DNA of 60,310 bases from Rhodoferax sp. (GTDB lineage Bacteria; Pseudomonadota; Gammaproteobacteria; Burkholderiales; Burkholderiaceae_C): the NCBI GenBank assembly GCA_030645355.1, contig JAUSNJ010000048.1, forward strand, positions 1 through 60,310, read 5' to 3'. The position numbers and the translations under genes were made by a program. Numbering within the stretch: position 1 is the first letter of the stretch; every line of letters starts with the position of its first letter. Positions 40,587 to 48,680 of the stretch are shown piece by piece. The notes beneath the pieces are model-generated. The model had not been told where the DNA came from, ran no database searches, and saw only the letters and a list, made by a program, of their open reading frames with translations.

Positions 40587-42206
40587 ATGAGCAACATCTC
40601 CGATCCCATCCTGGAAGGCCTGCAGCGCGGCTGGAAAGTGCTTGGCGGCAAACACGGCACGCTGCCCGCGCGCATTGACTGCGACGTCGCCATCATCGGC
40701 TCCGGCGCAGGCGCCGGCATCACCGCCGAACTGCTGACCAAGGCCGGGCTCAATGTCGTCATCGTCGAAGAAGGCCCGCTCAAGACCAGCACCGACTTCA
40801 AGCAGCGCGAGCCCGAGGCCTATGCCTCGCTGTACCAGGAATATGCCGGGCGCAAGACCAAGGACAAGGGCATCACCATCCTGCAGGGCCGCAGCGTCGG
40901 TGGCACCACCACCGTCAACTGGACCAGCTCGTTTCGCACCCCCCCAGACACGCTGAAGTTCTGGCAAGACAAATTTGGCCTGAAGGACTACAGCGTCGAG
41001 GCGCTGGCGCCCTACTTCCAGGACGCGCAGACCCGGCTCAACATCGCCCCCTGGGCCGTGGCCCCCAACGAAAACAACGAGCTGCTGCGCCGCGGCGCAG
41101 CCAAGCTGGGCATTGCCTGCGAAGTGATTCCGCGCAACGTCAAGGGCTGCTACAACCTGGGCTCCTGCGGCATGGGCTGCCCCACCAACGCCAAGCAGTC
41201 CATGCTGGTCACCACCATCCCCTTTGCGCTGGACCACGGCGCCACGCTGTTGGTGGAGACCCGGGTCGAGCAGTTGAAGATCGAAGGCGGACGCATCACC
41301 GGCATGCAATGCATTGCCGTAAAACCCAATGCAGCCCCCGTCAATTCTGCAGGTCCCGCTACAACTATCGTAGCAAAGCACTATGTGCTGGCCGGTGGCG
41401 CGATCAACTCGCCGGCACTGCTGCTGCGCTCCAAGGCGCCGGACCCGCACAAGCTGCTGGGCAAGCGCACCTTCCTGCACCCGGTGGCCATTACGCTGGC
41501 GGTCATGAAGGACACCGTGGCGGCGTGGACCGGTGCGCCGCAGTCCATTTACTCCGACCACTTCCTGCACACCCAGCCCATCGACGGGCCCATTGGCTAC
41601 AAGCTCGAAGTCGCCCCCCTGCACCCGGTGTTCTTCGGCGCCAACCTGCCCGGCTTTGGTGAAAAGCAGGCCGAGTTGTTCCGCCAGTACCCCCACGCCA
41701 ATGTGATGCTGGCGCTGATGCGCGACGGCTTTCACGACCAGGCCGCCGGCGGCGCGGTGGAGCTGCGCGGCGACGGCTCGCCGCTGCTGGACTACCCGCT
41801 CACCGACTACGTGCTTGAAGGCGCGCGCCGCTCCATGTTGGCCATGGCCCAAATCCAGTTCGAGGCCGGTGCCACCATGGTCTACCCCGGCCACGAAATG
41901 GGCGAAGGCACCAGCACCTGGCAGGCCACCAAGGCGGCCATCGAGGCACTGCCCATGAAGCCCCTGCTCACCAAGATCGGCTGCGCCCACGTCATGGGCG
42001 GCTGCGGTCTGGGCGGCGACGACAAACTGGGCGTAACCCGACCCGACGGCGTGCACTGGCAACTGGAGAACCTGTCCATCCACGACGGCTCGATCTTCCC
42101 CACCAGCATTGGCGCCAACCCGCAGCTGTCCATCTACGGCAACGTCAACCGCCTGGCCCAGGGGCTCGCCAAACGGCTGACCGACAAGGCAGTGACCCTG
42201 GCTTAG
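40587..42206 (+). CDS. GMC family oxidoreductase (FAD-dependent alcohol/sugar dehydrogenase)
   Basis: A 539-residue protein with an FAD-binding GSGAGAG at residue 38, GRSVGGTTTVNW, and the C-terminal CAHVMGGCGLG and FPTSIGANPQLSIYGNVNRLA that hold the active-site His and Asn of GMC enzymes. A Cys-rich stretch GCYNLGSCGMGCP near residues 187-199 could hold an iron-sulfur cluster, as in FAD glucose dehydrogenase. It has no signal peptide, so export would be by the Tat subunit encoded just before it. With the aldehyde dehydrogenase it could carry a primary alcohol to the acid. The substrate is unknown; aromatic alcohols are a guess from the neighbour. Confidence 0.88.
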   Translation: MSNISDPILEGLQRGWKVLGGKHGTLPARIDCDVAIIGSGAGAGITAELLTKAGLNVVIVEEGPLKTSTDFKQREPEAYASLYQEYAGRKTKDKGITILQGRSVGGTTTVNWTSSFRTPPDTLKFWQDKFGLKDYSVEALAPYFQDAQTRLNIAPWAVAPNENNELLRRGAAKLGIACEVIPRNVKGCYNLGSCGMGCPTNAKQSMLVTTIPFALDHGATLLVETRVEQLKIEGGRITGMQCIAVKPNAAPVNSAGPATTIVAKHYVLAGGAINSPALLLRSKAPDPHKLLGKRTFLHPVAITLAVMKDTVAAWTGAPQSIYSDHFLHTQPIDGPIGYKLEVAPLHPVFFGANLPGFGEKQAELFRQYPHANVMLALMRDGFHDQAAGGAVELRGDGSPLLDYPLTDYVLEGARRSMLAMAQIQFEAGATMVYPGHEMGEGTSTWQATKAAIEALPMKPLLTKIGCAHVMGGCGLGGDDKLGVTRPDGVHWQLENLSIHDGSIFPTSIGANPQLSIYGNVNRLAQGLAKRLTDKAVTLA

Positions 42207-42270
42207 AAGGCCCGCACGTTTCACCGCAGCCCTCCCCAGGGGTGGGGTGAGGCCATGGTGACCTCGTTAG

Positions 42271-42362
42271 GTAGCAGTCGGGTAGCGGGTTTTGCTCCGT
42301 GTCCCCCGCCCGCTTTGCGGGCTCCTCCTTGACCTACGCAAAACCCACTACCCGACTGCTAC
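42271..42362 (+). repeat. Covarying palindromic element E (forward)
   Basis: The outer arms are 42271-42295 and 42338-42362 (25 bases, 1 mismatch). Core CGTGTCCCCC, inner stem GCCCGC-TTT-GCGGGC, TCCTCCTTGACCTACGC. It lies 64 bases after the GMC oxidoreductase gene and is a candidate transcript-end structure. Confidence 0.9.
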
Positions 42363-42403
42363 AGCGCTGCTTGGTTTGCGCCGATCTGAAGACAAAGACT
42401 CCA

Positions 42404-42495
42404 GCAGCAGGGCTGGGGTGAGCGCCAAAGTGAGGTCAAGGGGGAGCCCGTAGGGCGGAGGACACGAACGGCGGCGCTTGCCCCAGCCCTGCTGC
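42404..42495 (-). repeat. Covarying palindromic element F (reverse, most diverged)
   Basis: The outer arms are 42404-42426 and 42473-42495 (23 bases, 2 mismatches). On the minus strand: CGTGTCCTCC, a short inner stem GCCC-TAC-GGGC, TCCCCCTTGACCTCAC. It lacks the GTTTTGC arm ends. It is opposite to E, 41 bases away. The rest of 42207-42584 has no gene. Confidence 0.8.
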
Positions 42496-42584
42496 GGGCG
42501 AATATCAAAAGTGCAGCACAAGGAAAGCGTGAGAGTTAATATCTGGCTCCCACTCATTTGTCCAAAAAACCAGGAAGGATTCCG

Positions 42585-43193
42585 ATGAAGCTGTATTACT
42601 CCCCCGGTGCCTGCTCCCTGTCCGCCCACATTGCGATGCACGAGTCCGGCCTGGCCTTTGAAGCCATCCCCGCGCCCACCAAGACCCACCAGTTGCCTGA
42701 CGGCACCGACTACTACACCATCAACCCTTTGGGCTATGTGCCCTACCTGACGCTGGACGACGGCCGCAGCCTGCACGAAGTCCCGGCCATCGTGCAATAC
42801 ATCGCAGACCAGGCACCCACCAAGAAACTGGCGCCCGCCAACGGCACCTACGAGCGCTACAAGCTACAGGAGTGGTTGACCTTTATCGGCACAGAGCTAC
42901 ACCGAAGCTTCTCGCCCCTGTTCGCACCCACCACACCGGCAGAAACCAAGGCCACATTCATCACCAAGCTGCAAGGACGCCTGAAGTGGGTGGACGGCGA
43001 GCTGGCTGGCAAGCAATACCTGATGGGTGACACCTTCACGGTGGCCGATGGCTACCTGTTCACAGTCACCAACTGGGCGCCACGCGTGGAAGTTGACCTG
43101 GCGCCCTATTCCAACCTGCTGGCCTACCGCGCCCGCGTCGGAGCCCGCCCAGCGGTGGTAGCGGCGATGAAGGCTGAAGGACTGCTGAAGTAA
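42585..43193 (+). CDS. Beta-class glutathione S-transferase
   Basis: A 202-residue protein from ATG 42585 with AGGAAGG eight bases upstream. MKLYYSPGACSLSAHIA has Cys10, the catalytic residue of beta-class GSTs. The thioredoxin-fold half has NPLGYVPYLTLDDG (cis-Pro) and EVPAIVQYIAD; the helical half has YLMGDTFTVADGYLFTV. It should use glutathione in detoxification. It overlaps the acetyltransferase gene by one base (TAATG). Confidence 0.93.
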   Translation: MKLYYSPGACSLSAHIAMHESGLAFEAIPAPTKTHQLPDGTDYYTINPLGYVPYLTLDDGRSLHEVPAIVQYIADQAPTKKLAPANGTYERYKLQEWLTFIGTELHRSFSPLFAPTTPAETKATFITKLQGRLKWVDGELAGKQYLMGDTFTVADGYLFTVTNWAPRVEVDLAPYSNLLAYRARVGARPAVVAAMKAEGLLK

Positions 43194-43795
43194 TGCGCGG
43201 CGTGCCCACGCTGGTGTTGCGAACCTTTGCCGCCCCGGTGGAACTGCGCACACCGCGGGTGCTGCTGCGCCAGTGGAAGGACAGCGACAGCGACGCCTGG
43301 GCCGCGATGAATGCGGACCCCGAGGTCCGACGATATTTCCCCACCGTACTGAGCCGCACAGAGGCCCAGGCCGAGGCGGATCGCATCCGCGGCGCCATCG
43401 CCCAGCGCGGCTGGGGCATGTGGGCCTTGGAGATTCCTGGCGTCCACCCGTTTGCCGGTTTCGTCGGCCTGAGTGTGCCGGGCTACGAAGCCCCGTGGAT
43501 GCCCGCCGTCGAGATCGGCTGGCGCCTCGCCCCTGCCGCTTGGCACCGGGGCTATGCCACCGAGGGCGCCACCGCCGCGCTGGCCTTCGCCTTCACCCAC
43601 CTGGAGCTGCCGCAGGTGGTGGCCCTGTCCGTGCCGACCAACACGCCCTCGCACAATGTGATGCACCGCATCGGCATGGCGCGCGACGCTGCAGCAGACT
43701 TTGACCATCCGCGCGTCCCGGCGGACTCGCCGCTCAAACGCCACATCCTGCACCGCATCGCACCTGAACAGTGGCGCAGGCATTGCGATAAATAG
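43193..43795 (+). CDS. GNAT family N-acetyltransferase (RimJ/RimL-like)
   Basis: A 200-residue protein starting at ATG 43193, coupled to the GST gene. LRTPRVLLRQWKDSD, the EIGWRLAPAAWHRGYATEGATAAL stretch with its RGYATE acetyl-CoA loop, and TNTPSHNVMHRIGM are typical of the ribosomal-protein-type acetyltransferase class (Acetyltransf_3). The target is unknown. Its TAG stop (43793-43795) is the first part of a type 1 repeat. Confidence 0.9.
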   Translation: MRGVPTLVLRTFAAPVELRTPRVLLRQWKDSDSDAWAAMNADPEVRRYFPTVLSRTEAQAEADRIRGAIAQRGWGMWALEIPGVHPFAGFVGLSVPGYEAPWMPAVEIGWRLAPAAWHRGYATEGATAALAFAFTHLELPQVVALSVPTNTPSHNVMHRIGMARDAAADFDHPRVPADSPLKRHILHRIAPEQWRRHCDK

Positions 43796-43846
43796 GCCAC
43801 TAGCCCTCGTGCAATATGGATTATTTGCTATTTAATTGGTAGCACA
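43787..43846 (+). repeat. Dispersed repeat type 1, copy 5
   Basis: AAATAGGCCACTAGCCCTCGT, then TTTGCTATTTAATTGGTAGCA. It supplies the TAG stop of the GNAT gene (43793-43795) and, on the other strand, the TAG stop and about the last five codons (VLPIK) of the EAL protein gene. Confidence 0.82.
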
Positions 43847-45978
43847 TCAAACCAGGCCTGTAGTTTCTCGCCATGCAGCGGCTTGCTGGCCAGATAGCCC
43901 TGCATCACATCAACCCCCAGGCGCGTAATCGTCTCGCGCTCGGCCTCGGTCTCCACGCCTTCGGCAGTCACCATCAGGTCCAGGCCGTGGCCCATCTCCG
44001 TCATGGCGCGGACCAGCTTTTGCGTCCCGGGGGACTGGTCCAGTTTGTCGATGAAGCTGCGGTCGATCTTGAGTTCGCTGACCGGCAGCTTCTGCAGATA
44101 CGCCAGTGACGAATAGCCAGTGCCGAAGTCATCGATGGACAGCGGCGTGCCGATGTCGCGCAGCGCATGTAGCAGGGCGACGCTGTGCGTGGGGTCGTCC
44201 ATCAGGCCGCTCTCGGTGATCTCCAAGCGCAGGCGTTTGGCGGGCACTCCGCTGGCTTCGATCATGCGCGCCACGCGCTCGGCGAAGCCCTTTTGCTGCA
44301 GGTCACGGGTGCTGACGTTGACGGCGATGCTCAGCTCTGGATGTGTCGGCGCCCAGGCAGCCAACGAGCGCAGGGCCTGCTCCAACATCCAATTCGTCAC
44401 CATCGTGATGTAGCCAGCCTGTTCGGCAAAGGGCACGAACTCGGCCGGCGACACAAAGCCGCGCGTCGGGTGCTGCCAGCGCACCAGGGCCTCGGCGCCG
44501 ACGGCGCGACCCGTGGCCAGCGAAAACTTGGGTTGCAGCCACATTTGCAGCTGCGACGTGGCCACCGCCTGGCGCAGGTCCGACAGCAAACTCAGGTGGC
44601 TCAAACGCGCCGCCTCTTGCGCCTCGCTGTGCCAGGCAAAGCCCACGGCCGCCCGCTTGGCGCTGTGCAGCGCGACTTCGGCGTTGCGCAGCAGCGTGTC
44701 CACCGGCAGCGCGGTGGCGCCCTGCGCCGGGTCGCCAGAGTCCGCAAGGCCATAGTTCAGGCTCAGATCCACGCTGTGGCCGCTGCAGTGCACAGGCGCG
44801 CCCATGGCCTGTTCAATGCGCTCCCGCAGCGTCTCGACCGCGGCGCGGTCGGGTGCCGAAAACAGCGCCGCAAACGTACCGCCCGACAGGCGTGCCACCA
44901 CCGGCTCGGGGCCAATCAGACCGCTGGCCGCGGCCGCCTGCAAGGCCTGGCTGGCGCGCTGCGCCGTTTGCTGGATCAGGGTGTCGCCGGTGGTGTAGCC
45001 CAGCGTTTCGTTGATCGCCTTGAGGCGGGCCAGGTCCATCAGGGCCAGGCAGTTGGGCGGCGCCTGGGTGGACACCACCGCATTGAACAGCGCCGTGCGG
45101 TTGGGCAGGCCGGTCAAGGGGTCATGGAAGGCCAGGTGTTCGATATCGCGCTCGCGCTGGGCCACGGCGTCGGTCATGGTGTTCAGTGCCCGGCCCACGC
45201 GGTCGACCTCCTGCGTGCGTGTCATGGGCACACGGCGGCTGTAGTCGCCGCCGGCAATGCGCTGCGCCGCCACTTCCAATTGCTCCAGCGGGCCGACCAC
45301 GCTGCGGGTGGTGCGCACGCCCAGCCAGACGGCCAGGGCCACCGCCAGCACCGACAAGCCCGCCACCCACAGCGCGACCCGGTCGAACAGGCGCTGCGCG
45401 TCGTCCAGTTGCGACTCAATGCGTTCGCGCTCGCGCTGCAGCAAGGCGTTGGACTCCAGCAGCATGGTCTTCAGCGCGGGGTTGACGCGCTCGTTCAGCA
45501 GCCTCCAGGCGGCAGCGGGGTTGTCGCCCTCGATTTCATCGGCGGTAGCAATAAAGGCTTCCGCATAGGCCGCGCGGCTTTCCACCAGGTGTTTCAGGTT
45601 TTGCTCCTGGTCGGCATCCTTGAGGTCATCGGCCAGCGATTCGACAATTCCGTCAATGCGCCGGTTGCGCTCGTCCACATCGGCGTACTCGGCGACGCGG
45701 TTCGCGCGCGGTGCGTTGATCAGGCGGATCAGGGCATTGCCCACGCCCTCGGTCTGCAGGGACAGCGCCTGCACCCGCAACAGGCGCTGCATGTCGCCGG
45801 TGGCAAAGCGCTGGGTCACGCCGGTGATGTGGTGGATCTGAAAAATCGCCTGCGCCAGGGCCACCAGCATCAGCACCACGAGCACGCCAAAGCCCAGTGC
45901 CAGCCGCCAGCCAATGCGCCGCGGCCACCCCAACCGGGGGCGGGCAGTTGCCTGCGAGCGAGTGTGTTGTGTGTCCAT
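43828..45978 (-). CDS. Membrane-bound EAL-domain protein with degenerate GGDEF domain
   Basis: A 716-residue protein from ATG 45978 (MDTQHTRS). A membrane segment (about 25-48, ALGFGVLVVLMLVALAQAIF), a periplasmic helical sensor, a second segment (about 190-215), a HAMP domain, a GGDEF-like domain and an EAL domain. The cyclase motif reads SGGTF instead of GGDEF, so cyclic-di-GMP synthesis is unlikely. The EAL domain keeps its motifs (GAEALVRWQHP, ITESGLM, IDDFGTGYSSLAYL, ELKIDRSFI, TAEGVET), so cyclic-di-GMP hydrolysis is likely. The sensor plus HAMP suggests it reads a periplasmic signal. It ends inside a type 1 repeat and is 2 bases from bufC. Confidence 0.92.
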   Translation of the reverse strand: MDTQHTRSQATARPRLGWPRRIGWRLALGFGVLVVLMLVALAQAIFQIHHITGVTQRFATGDMQRLLRVQALSLQTEGVGNALIRLINAPRANRVAEYADVDERNRRIDGIVESLADDLKDADQEQNLKHLVESRAAYAEAFIATADEIEGDNPAAAWRLLNERVNPALKTMLLESNALLQRERERIESQLDDAQRLFDRVALWVAGLSVLAVALAVWLGVRTTRSVVGPLEQLEVAAQRIAGGDYSRRVPMTRTQEVDRVGRALNTMTDAVAQRERDIEHLAFHDPLTGLPNRTALFNAVVSTQAPPNCLALMDLARLKAINETLGYTTGDTLIQQTAQRASQALQAAAASGLIGPEPVVARLSGGTFAALFSAPDRAAVETLRERIEQAMGAPVHCSGHSVDLSLNYGLADSGDPAQGATALPVDTLLRNAEVALHSAKRAAVGFAWHSEAQEAARLSHLSLLSDLRQAVATSQLQMWLQPKFSLATGRAVGAEALVRWQHPTRGFVSPAEFVPFAEQAGYITMVTNWMLEQALRSLAAWAPTHPELSIAVNVSTRDLQQKGFAERVARMIEASGVPAKRLRLEITESGLMDDPTHSVALLHALRDIGTPLSIDDFGTGYSSLAYLQKLPVSELKIDRSFIDKLDQSPGTQKLVRAMTEMGHGLDLMVTAEGVETEAERETITRLGVDVMQGYLASKPLHGEKLQAWFDVLPIK

Positions 45979-45980
45979 GC

Positions 45981-46766
45981 TCAAGTGTCTGCCGCCTGCA
46001 CCGCCAGCACAAGTCCTGTTTGCACGGCCATCGGCAGCCACTGGCCAAAGTCCAGCGCGTTCGCGGAATCTTGCGCCTCCAGCGCCTGGGCCAGAGTTGC
46101 GCCGTCCAGTAGTCTCCGCAGCACCTCGGCCTCACCGACCAGCGCCAGCCGCACGCGGGGGCGCCAACCGGCACGCCACACCACGGCGTCCTGTGCCACT
46201 CCGGCTCGCAGGTGCGCGCCGGCCTCCTCCAGGCTGGGGCTGGCCTCCAGGTGGGCACCCAGAATGCTGGCGACCGGCCAGGCACTGCGCACCACGGCGC
46301 AGCCCGGCGCCAGCACCAAATGCAGTTGCGCCGGATCCTCCGTGGTCAGCAGCGCCAGCGTCGCCAGATCCGCCGCCCGGTCCGGCGCCCCCGCGCACTG
46401 GTGCAGCGCCCACTCGGCCCGCGCCACGTCGGGCAGATAGGGTTCGTCCTGCAACTGCGCGCTGGTCTGCGCCCACGCCGCCAGCGACTCGCCCCAGCAC
46501 GCGATGTCGCCGCGCACCGGGGGTTCTGCATGCCACAGCGCGCGGGCCAGGTCGGCAAAACTTTCGTCGCCCAGCAGCTGCGCTACCACCGGGTAGGCAG
46601 CCTGCAGGGCCCGTTCGGCCAGGGCATGGCCGTTGGCCTGGTAGGCCTTGAGCCCTCTAGCCCTCGGATCTATTGCATGAGCAGCTATCTTTTGCATAGC
46701 ATCATCCGCCGGCCAGGCCAGCAAGGCCTCCAGCAATGCCTGCTGTTGAGCGGCCAGCGTGCTCAC
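45981..46766 (-). CDS. bufC: Bufferin-associated protein BufC (DUF2063)
   Basis: A 261-residue protein starting at GTG 46766, overlapping the bufB stop (GTGA). The N-terminal half fits the HvfC/BufC (DUF2063) domain ([66 protein letters not shown]). In known systems the partner helps the multinuclear iron oxidase modify Cys residues of the bufferin precursor. A type 1 repeat lies inside the reading frame and encodes part of [19 protein letters not shown], yet the frame is intact. Confidence 0.9.
   Translation of the reverse strand: MSTLAAQQQALLEALLAWPADDAMQKIAAHAIDPRARGLKAYQANGHALAERALQAAYPVVAQLLGDESFADLARALWHAEPPVRGDIACWGESLAAWAQTSAQLQDEPYLPDVARAEWALHQCAGAPDRAADLATLALLTTEDPAQLHLVLAPGCAVVRSAWPVASILGAHLEASPSLEEAGAHLRAGVAQDAVVWRAGWRPRVRLALVGEAEVLRRLLDGATLAQALEAQDSANALDFGQWLPMAVQTGLVLAVQAADT
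46649..46703 (-). repeat. Dispersed repeat type 1, copy 6, inside bufC
   Basis: GAGCCCTCTAGCCCTCGG, then TTGCATGAGCAGCTATCTTTTGCATAGCA in two blocks. It matches the intergenic copies but lies in coding sequence, near the N-terminal third of BufC. Confidence 0.72.
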
Positions 46767-47710
46767 GGGACACGCTCCGTGCTGCGCACCGCGCTGCCCT
46801 GGCCCAACACCTCGGCGCCAAGCCGGCGCGCGCAATCAGCTTCGTCCAGCAGCACATCCAGCGCCGGCACATCGGTATCCCATTCGATAAGCGTGGGCAC
46901 TGCGCCAAAGCGCTGGAGAGCATGCCGGTACAGCCTCCACACCGCGTCGCAGACGCGGCTGCCGTGGTCGTCGATGACGATGTCACCGTCGGGCTCACGC
47001 ACATGGCAATGGCCGGCCAGGTGGATTTCACCCACCAAATCGGGCGCCAGCGCATCGAGCCAATCGCGGCAGCATTGCAGCGGGTCCGCAGCCTGGCCCT
47101 CGCGCACCTGCGCATTCAGGGCATTGACATAGATATTGTTGACATCAACCAGCAACCGACAACCCGTGCGCCGGGCCAGAGTGCTCAGAAATTCGGTCTC
47201 CTGCCACACGCGCTCCTCACCGACCGCCTGCCAGCGCAGGTAAGCCGACAGGTTTTCCACGAGCAGGACCCGCTGCAGGCGGTCCTGCACCCGGCCCACA
47301 TTGGCACACAGCACATCCAGCGATTCGGTGGTGAAGGGAAGGGGCAATAGATCGGCGGCATGGACCGTGGCGCCCTGGAAAGTACCGCGCGCAAACGACG
47401 CGTGGTCGCTGACCCGCACCGGGTCAATTCGCTGCACCAGCCGCGCCAGCTGGTCCAGGTGCCAGCCATCCAGGCCGGCGGCCGACCCCAGCGACAAACC
47501 CACGCCGTGCAGGCTGATAGGGTAGTGCGCACGGCCCTGCTCCAGCACGGCCAGCGCCGCGCCACCCGGGGCGAAAAAATTCTCGGAGTGCACCTCCAGA
47601 AAACCCACAGCGGGCAGACGCTCAAGCAACTCACCGTAGTGGGGCTGCCGCCAGCCAATGCCCACGCTGCCAGCCGGGGACCGGACGCTTTTGCGCACTT
47701 CGCCGGACAT
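46763..47710 (-). CDS. bufB: Bufferin maturase BufB (DUF692, multinuclear iron oxidase)
   Basis: A 315-residue protein from ATG 47710, overlapping the bufA1 stop (TGATG). The TIM-barrel DUF692 motifs are seen: [76 protein letters not shown]. The His, Glu and Asp residues in them bind two or three irons. Enzymes of this class (MbnB, BufB) oxidise Cys in a precursor peptide to thiooxazole or oxazolone-type groups. The substrate should be the BufA1 protein encoded just upstream. Confidence 0.93.
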   Translation of the reverse strand: MSGEVRKSVRSPAGSVGIGWRQPHYGELLERLPAVGFLEVHSENFFAPGGAALAVLEQGRAHYPISLHGVGLSLGSAAGLDGWHLDQLARLVQRIDPVRVSDHASFARGTFQGATVHAADLLPLPFTTESLDVLCANVGRVQDRLQRVLLVENLSAYLRWQAVGEERVWQETEFLSTLARRTGCRLLVDVNNIYVNALNAQVREGQAADPLQCCRDWLDALAPDLVGEIHLAGHCHVREPDGDIVIDDHGSRVCDAVWRLYRHALQRFGAVPTLIEWDTDVPALDVLLDEADCARRLGAEVLGQGSAVRSTERVP

Positions 47711-47982
47711 CAGCCTTTTTTGGACATCTTGGCTTCGTCCAGTGACAGGCCCTTCATGCTCTTGCAGGTGCCCTTGGCCACGTACTTCCATTCCATCTTG
47801 TCCATGTCCACCTTGGACTGGCCGGCGCAGGAATGGGCGCCATTGACGCTGGCGCAATCATTCTGTCCAGCCTTGGCAATTCCGAAACACTTCTCTTTTT
47901 CCTGGGCAGCAGCGGGAACCGCCACCATGGACAGGGACATCACAGCAGCTGCGGTTGCAGCAATCATGGCACGTTGGGTCAT
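47710..47982 (-). CDS. bufA1: Bufferin precursor BufA1 (DUF2282)
   Basis: A 90-residue precursor from ATG 47982 with TTGAGGAG upstream. Signal peptide to about AAA-QEK, then a short chain with four Cys (32, 43, 52, 73) in the DUF2282 pattern ([32 protein letters not shown]). In known bufferins the enzyme BufB changes Cys residues and the product binds copper in the periplasm, protecting the cell. The bufA1-bufB-bufC order with short overlaps is complete here. The operon is divergent from a sigma factor gene (48114), across 131 bases. Confidence 0.92.
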   Translation of the reverse strand: MTQRAMIAATAAAVMSLSMVAVPAAAQEKEKCFGIAKAGQNDCASVNGAHSCAGQSKVDMDKMEWKYVAKGTCKSMKGLSLDEAKMSKKG

Positions 47983-48031
47983 TTTGAAACTCCTCAATTG
48001 GACAGGTTAAAGTGGAACCAGTGGGCACTTG

Positions 48032-48058
48032 CCGAACAGGCACCCGGTTGCTGGTTAC
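48032..48058 (-). promoter_or_regulatory. Candidate ECF-type promoter for the buf operon
   Basis: On the minus strand GTAACC (48058-48053), then 16 bases, then TTCGG (48036-48032), lies 50-75 bases before bufA1. GTAACC is a known -35 form for some ECF sigma factors (Caulobacter SigF class), but the -10 CGAA is not exact. This is a guess. Confidence 0.2.
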
Positions 48059-48113
48059 GGTTTAGTCTGGTACGCGGGGCCATTCTTACAGTGTTGGGGG
48101 AAAAAAATCTCAA

Positions 48114-48680
48114 ATGACCGGTTTTGAACAACAGATTGTGGCGCTGCAGGACTACCTGCTGAAGTTCGCACGCCTGCAACTGCGCAATGACGCCTGGGCC
48201 GAAGACGCGGTGTCCGAGACCGTGCTGGCCGCGCTGGCCAAACCCCAGTCCTTTGGCAACCGCTCGCAGCTCAAGACCTGGCTGGTGGGCATCCTGAAAC
48301 ACAAGGTCGTTGACGCCCTGCGCCACCACCACCGCGAAGTCAGCGGCCTGGACGACAGCGAAGACGCGCAGGCCGATCCGCTGGACGCCATCGCGTTCAA
48401 GGTGGATGGACACTTTGCCGAACAACCCGCCGACTGGGGGAACCCTGAACAACAAACCAGCAGCCAGCAGTTCTTCGAGATTCTGGAGGCCTGCGCCAGC
48501 AAGTTGCCGGCTTCACAGGGGCGTCTGTTCCTGATGCGGGAGTGGCTGGAGCTCTCCAGTGAGGAAATTTGTAAGGAATTGCAGCTCACCCCGACCAACC
48601 TTTATGTGCAATTGCACCGGGCCCGCCTGCGTTTGCGGGAGTGCCTGGAGCTCAACTGGTTCATGAAAGCCAGCGCGTGA
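48114..48680 (+). CDS. ECF-type RNA polymerase sigma factor
   Basis: A 188-residue sigma factor. Region 2 has LKFARLQLRNDAWAEDAVSETVLAALAKPQSFGNRSQLKTWLVGILKHKVVDALRHHHRE and region 4 has RLFLMREWLELSSEEICKELQLTPTNLYVQLHRARLRLRECL. The linker is acidic. It is divergent from the bufferin operon and is followed by a small zinc-finger protein, the usual partner layout. A role in copper or oxidative control of the buf genes is inferred from position. The last codon is TGA overlapping the next start (ATG 48680). Confidence 0.93.
   Translation: MTGFEQQIVALQDYLLKFARLQLRNDAWAEDAVSETVLAALAKPQSFGNRSQLKTWLVGILKHKVVDALRHHHREVSGLDDSEDAQADPLDAIAFKVDGHFAEQPADWGNPEQQTSSQQFFEILEACASKLPASQGRLFLMREWLELSSEEICKELQLTPTNLYVQLHRARLRLRECLELNWFMKASA

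Noticed and set aside
41330..41386. A repeat-like stretch (GCTACAACTATCGTAGCA) inside the GMC oxidoreductase gene
   Set aside because: It has the GCTA...TAGCA tail of type 1 repeats but not the TAGCCCTCGT core, so the match is too weak to call a copy.
38538..42224. A 1228-codon open frame antisense to the aldehyde dehydrogenase and GMC genes
   Set aside because: It is the mirror of strong third-position GC bias in the real genes. It has no domain, is rich in His/Gly/Val/Gln as expected of a shadow frame, and crosses three well-supported genes.
44185..46440. A 751-codon plus-strand frame opposite the EAL protein and bufC
   Set aside because: It is a shadow frame of high GC; the opposite strand holds clear EAL and DUF2063 domains.
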